From Candidatus Babelota bacterium (lineage in GTDB: Bacteria; JAGOBX01), in the NCBI GenBank assembly GCA_017999075.1, contig JAGOBX010000143.1, positions 1 through 8,180 of the forward strand: a DNA stretch of 8,180 nt. Reading direction: 5' to 3'. Positions 6,437 to 8,180 of this stretch are shown one piece after another. The notes under the pieces are model-generated. The model made no database searches, was not told where the DNA came from, and worked only from the letters and a program-made list of their open reading frames with translations. How positions within the stretch are numbered: the first letter of the stretch is position 1; each line of letters begins with the position of its first letter. The position numbers were made by a program, and so were the translations under genes.

Positions 6437-8180
6437 AAAAAACTCCGGCGAATTCGGATTTCTGGGCTCTTCAAAAACAAAATAAATTACGGTTTAAACT
6501 GCTGCTGGCAATTCTCTGCGTAATTTATTCAGGTATATTTTATTTTGTGTTTGCTTCAACAATAATTATTTTAGGAAGCAGGCATTTTGGATTCGATAAT
6601 TTATTTGAAATAATAAAAAGTTTAAAGTTTTTTATATATTCTTCAGCCGCAGGATTAATTTTTACATTATTTCAATACAAGTTTTCCAATAAAAACGGAG
6701 CAGATACCATTGTAGAGTTACTTAAAGCCAATAAACCTGATAAAGAAGATTTTCTTCATAATCAAGTCATAAATATTCTTGAAGAAATAAAAATTGCTTC
6801 CGGATATATCCATCGTGTTGATTTGGTTATATTGCCTACTTTATCGAAAAATGTTTTCTGCGTCGATATATCAGGATTTAAAGTTATAGGTTTAACGGAA
6901 GGAATAATTTTTAAGTTTTCAAGAAATGAAATTCAGGCTCTTATATCTCAGCAGTTTACTCATTTAATAAACGGAGACACGGAAATAATATCATTTATAT
7001 GTTCCACACATACATTTTTTCAAAATATTGCTGACGCTATTTTGTTTTCCGGCACGATTAAAACTCCGCGTGCAAGGAAATCTTTGTTTTCTGATAAAGG
7101 CGAAGGCGAATCCATATCATTCAACCTGCATACTTTTCTTATTTACGGGGTTCTTGTTGCGGCACAGGTTATTATAAAACTTCTTAATGTTACAATATCC
7201 CGTAACCGTGAATTTTTTGCGGATTACAAAGCTGTTGAATATACCAGAAATCCTATGGCGTTAGCAGAAGCTTTATATAAAATCAGCGAATCAAGAATAA
7301 GTAAGAATATAGGACTTCATCAGAACTTATCTGCATTGTTTATAGTTCCTCCGGAAAGTTTCTCGATTAATGAAAAAAAAGGTTTGATAGCGGAATTGTT
7401 TTCGACTCATCCTCCTGTTAAAGAACGGATAGATAAACTTATTGAAATGGCTGGAATGTCGGTTAAATATTTTTATTTTGATAAAGGAAGAAAAGATTAT
7501 ATTAAAAATAAAAAAAACATTGAATCTGATACGTATATTGACGGATCAAAAAATGAAACTTGTAAATCGCAAGTAAACAATGTTGAAAATTCTTCTGGCG
7601 AAGGGAATAAAGATAAAGAAGAAAAACAGATGTACTATGTTTATAATCAGGATAAATGGGAAGGACCTTTTGAAAAAAATTGTTTGTTTTCTCTTCAATA
7701 TTTAATGCCGGACTCTTATGTGAATATTGCAGGCAGAGATACTGTAGGAAGATTGACAGAAATATTGCCTGAATTCGGATTTTTGGAAAATAAAAGTTCT
7801 GAAACTGCGTGTCCGAGATGCGGAGAGATGGGAGGAACTCTGGTTAAAATTAAATATGAATATGTTCCTGTTGAAAAATGCAGGCGTTGTTCAGGATATC
7901 TGGTACATACCAATAAAGTTATAAGAATATTAAATAGAAGTATAGAACAAATATCTTCTGATAAAATAAAAATTGCGGAAACTTATTTGAAAAGTATAGT
8001 TACCAAACACAAAAAAGTTTTTGAACTGGATTCGACTAAACTCTTGAAATGCCCTAAATGCAAACAAAATATGATACGGTGTTTTTATAATTATATAGAT
8101 TATATTGTTGTAGACAGATGCCTTGTTTGCAATTTAACCTGGTTTGATGCTAAAGAACTAGAAATGCTTAAGTATTATGT
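6433..8180 (+). CDS. Membrane M48/HtpX-like pseudoprotease with GYF_2 and two zinc-ribbon modules (3' end beyond window)
   Basis: Open from TTG at 6433 to the window edge (582 codons). Two TM helices (about 23-47 and 66-81) precede an M48-type region at about 100-345 with a third hydrophobic helix (235-255). The M48 framework is clear: SRNEIQALIS before the motif, HLINGD (177-182) after it, REFFADYKAV (259-268), TRNPMALAEALYKI, and THPPVKERIDKL (325-336). However, the HExxH position reads QQFTH (173-177): first zinc His and catalytic Glu are both Gln, while H177 and E260 remain. The protein should therefore lack protease activity. A charged Lys/Asn/Glu linker follows, then a GYF_2-like module (400-440, KWEGPF at 408-413), and two zf-TFIIB-like zinc ribbons with C460/C463/C483/C486 and C540/C543/C563/C566. 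It overlaps lemA by 4 bases, implying translational coupling. The remaining frame is undamaged, so this looks like a maintained gene and not a decaying one. Exact role unknown; a LemA-associated scaffold or substrate-binding adaptor is my inference. Confidence 0.85.
   Translation, partial: MKKTPANSDFWALQKQNKLRFKLLLAILCVIYSGIFYFVFASTIIILGSRHFGFDNLFEIIKSLKFFIYSSAAGLIFTLFQYKFSNKNGADTIVELLKANKPDKEDFLHNQVINILEEIKIASGYIHRVDLVILPTLSKNVFCVDISGFKVIGLTEGIIFKFSRNEIQALISQQFTHLINGDTEIISFICSTHTFFQNIADAILFSGTIKTPRARKSLFSDKGEGESISFNLHTFLIYGVLVAAQVIIKLLNVTISRNREFFADYKAVEYTRNPMALAEALYKISESRISKNIGLHQNLSALFIVPPESFSINEKKGLIAELFSTHPPVKERIDKLIEMAGMSVKYFYFDKGRKDYIKNKKNIESDTYIDGSKNETCKSQVNNVENSSGEGNKDKEEKQMYYVYNQDKWEGPFEKNCLFSLQYLMPDSYVNIAGRDTVGRLTEILPEFGFLENKSSETACPRCGEMGGTLVKIKYEYVPVEKCRRCSGYLVHTNKVIRILNRSIEQISSDKIKIAETYLKSIVTKHKKVFELDSTKLLKCPKCKQNMIRCFYNYIDYIVVDRCLVCNLTWFDAKELEMLKYY

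Noticed and set aside
7716-7913. A 65-codon open frame on the minus strand
   Set aside because: It is antisense to the GYF_2 and zinc-ribbon coding region, whose Cys spacing shows the plus-strand frame is the real one.
6433-8180. M48-like gene as a decaying pseudogene
   Set aside because: There is no stop or frameshift in 582 codons, and all eight zinc-ribbon cysteines and the flanking M48 motifs are kept, so loss of HExxH looks like specialisation.

Overview
This window comes from a low-GC bacterial chromosome (by eye about one third G+C, with many A/T homopolymer runs). I see no phage, transposon, CRISPR, tRNA or rRNA signatures. A BvgS-like periplasmic-sensor hybrid kinase is paired with an NtrC-type sigma-54 activator, and a MurA gene of ordinary Gram-negative type follows. 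This suggests a diderm, sigma-54-using bacterium. Desulfobacterota (former Deltaproteobacteria) is my best guess, from the style of the kinase/regulator pair and the LemA/M48 pair; that is an inference, not a demonstrated placement.

Layout: two divergent blocks read outward from a 142-base A/T-rich intergenic region (4390-4531). The leftward block (minus strand, 4389 to 1) is a two-gene signalling operon. A large membrane hybrid histidine kinase (signal peptide, periplasmic solute-binding domain, one TM, three PAS domains, HisKA, HATPase, C-terminal receiver) is followed 10 bases later by an NtrC-family response regulator, whose C-terminal DNA-binding part is cut off by the window edge. The rightward block (plus strand, 4532 to 8180) is murA (first committed step of peptidoglycan synthesis), then after 60 bases lemA, then a membrane protein overlapping lemA by 4 bases and running off the right edge.

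The most notable item is that last gene. It has the architecture and flanking motifs of an M48/HtpX membrane metalloprotease, but the HExxH zinc/catalytic motif reads QQFTH: the first zinc His and the catalytic Glu are both replaced by Gln, while the second His, the downstream Glu ligand region and the THPP motif are kept. After the protease-like region come a GYF_2-like module and two zinc ribbons with identical CX2C-X19-CX2C spacing. It therefore looks like a pseudoprotease scaffold or adaptor, translationally coupled to LemA.

How the genes may work together: the kinase would sense a periplasmic ligand and phosphorylate the adjacent activator, which would switch on sigma-54 promoters elsewhere and possibly its own. 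The murA/lemA/pseudo-M48 block is envelope-related. Nothing in the sequence directly ties the two blocks together except the shared intergenic region, where the murA -35 box overlaps a sigma-54-like element reading the other way.
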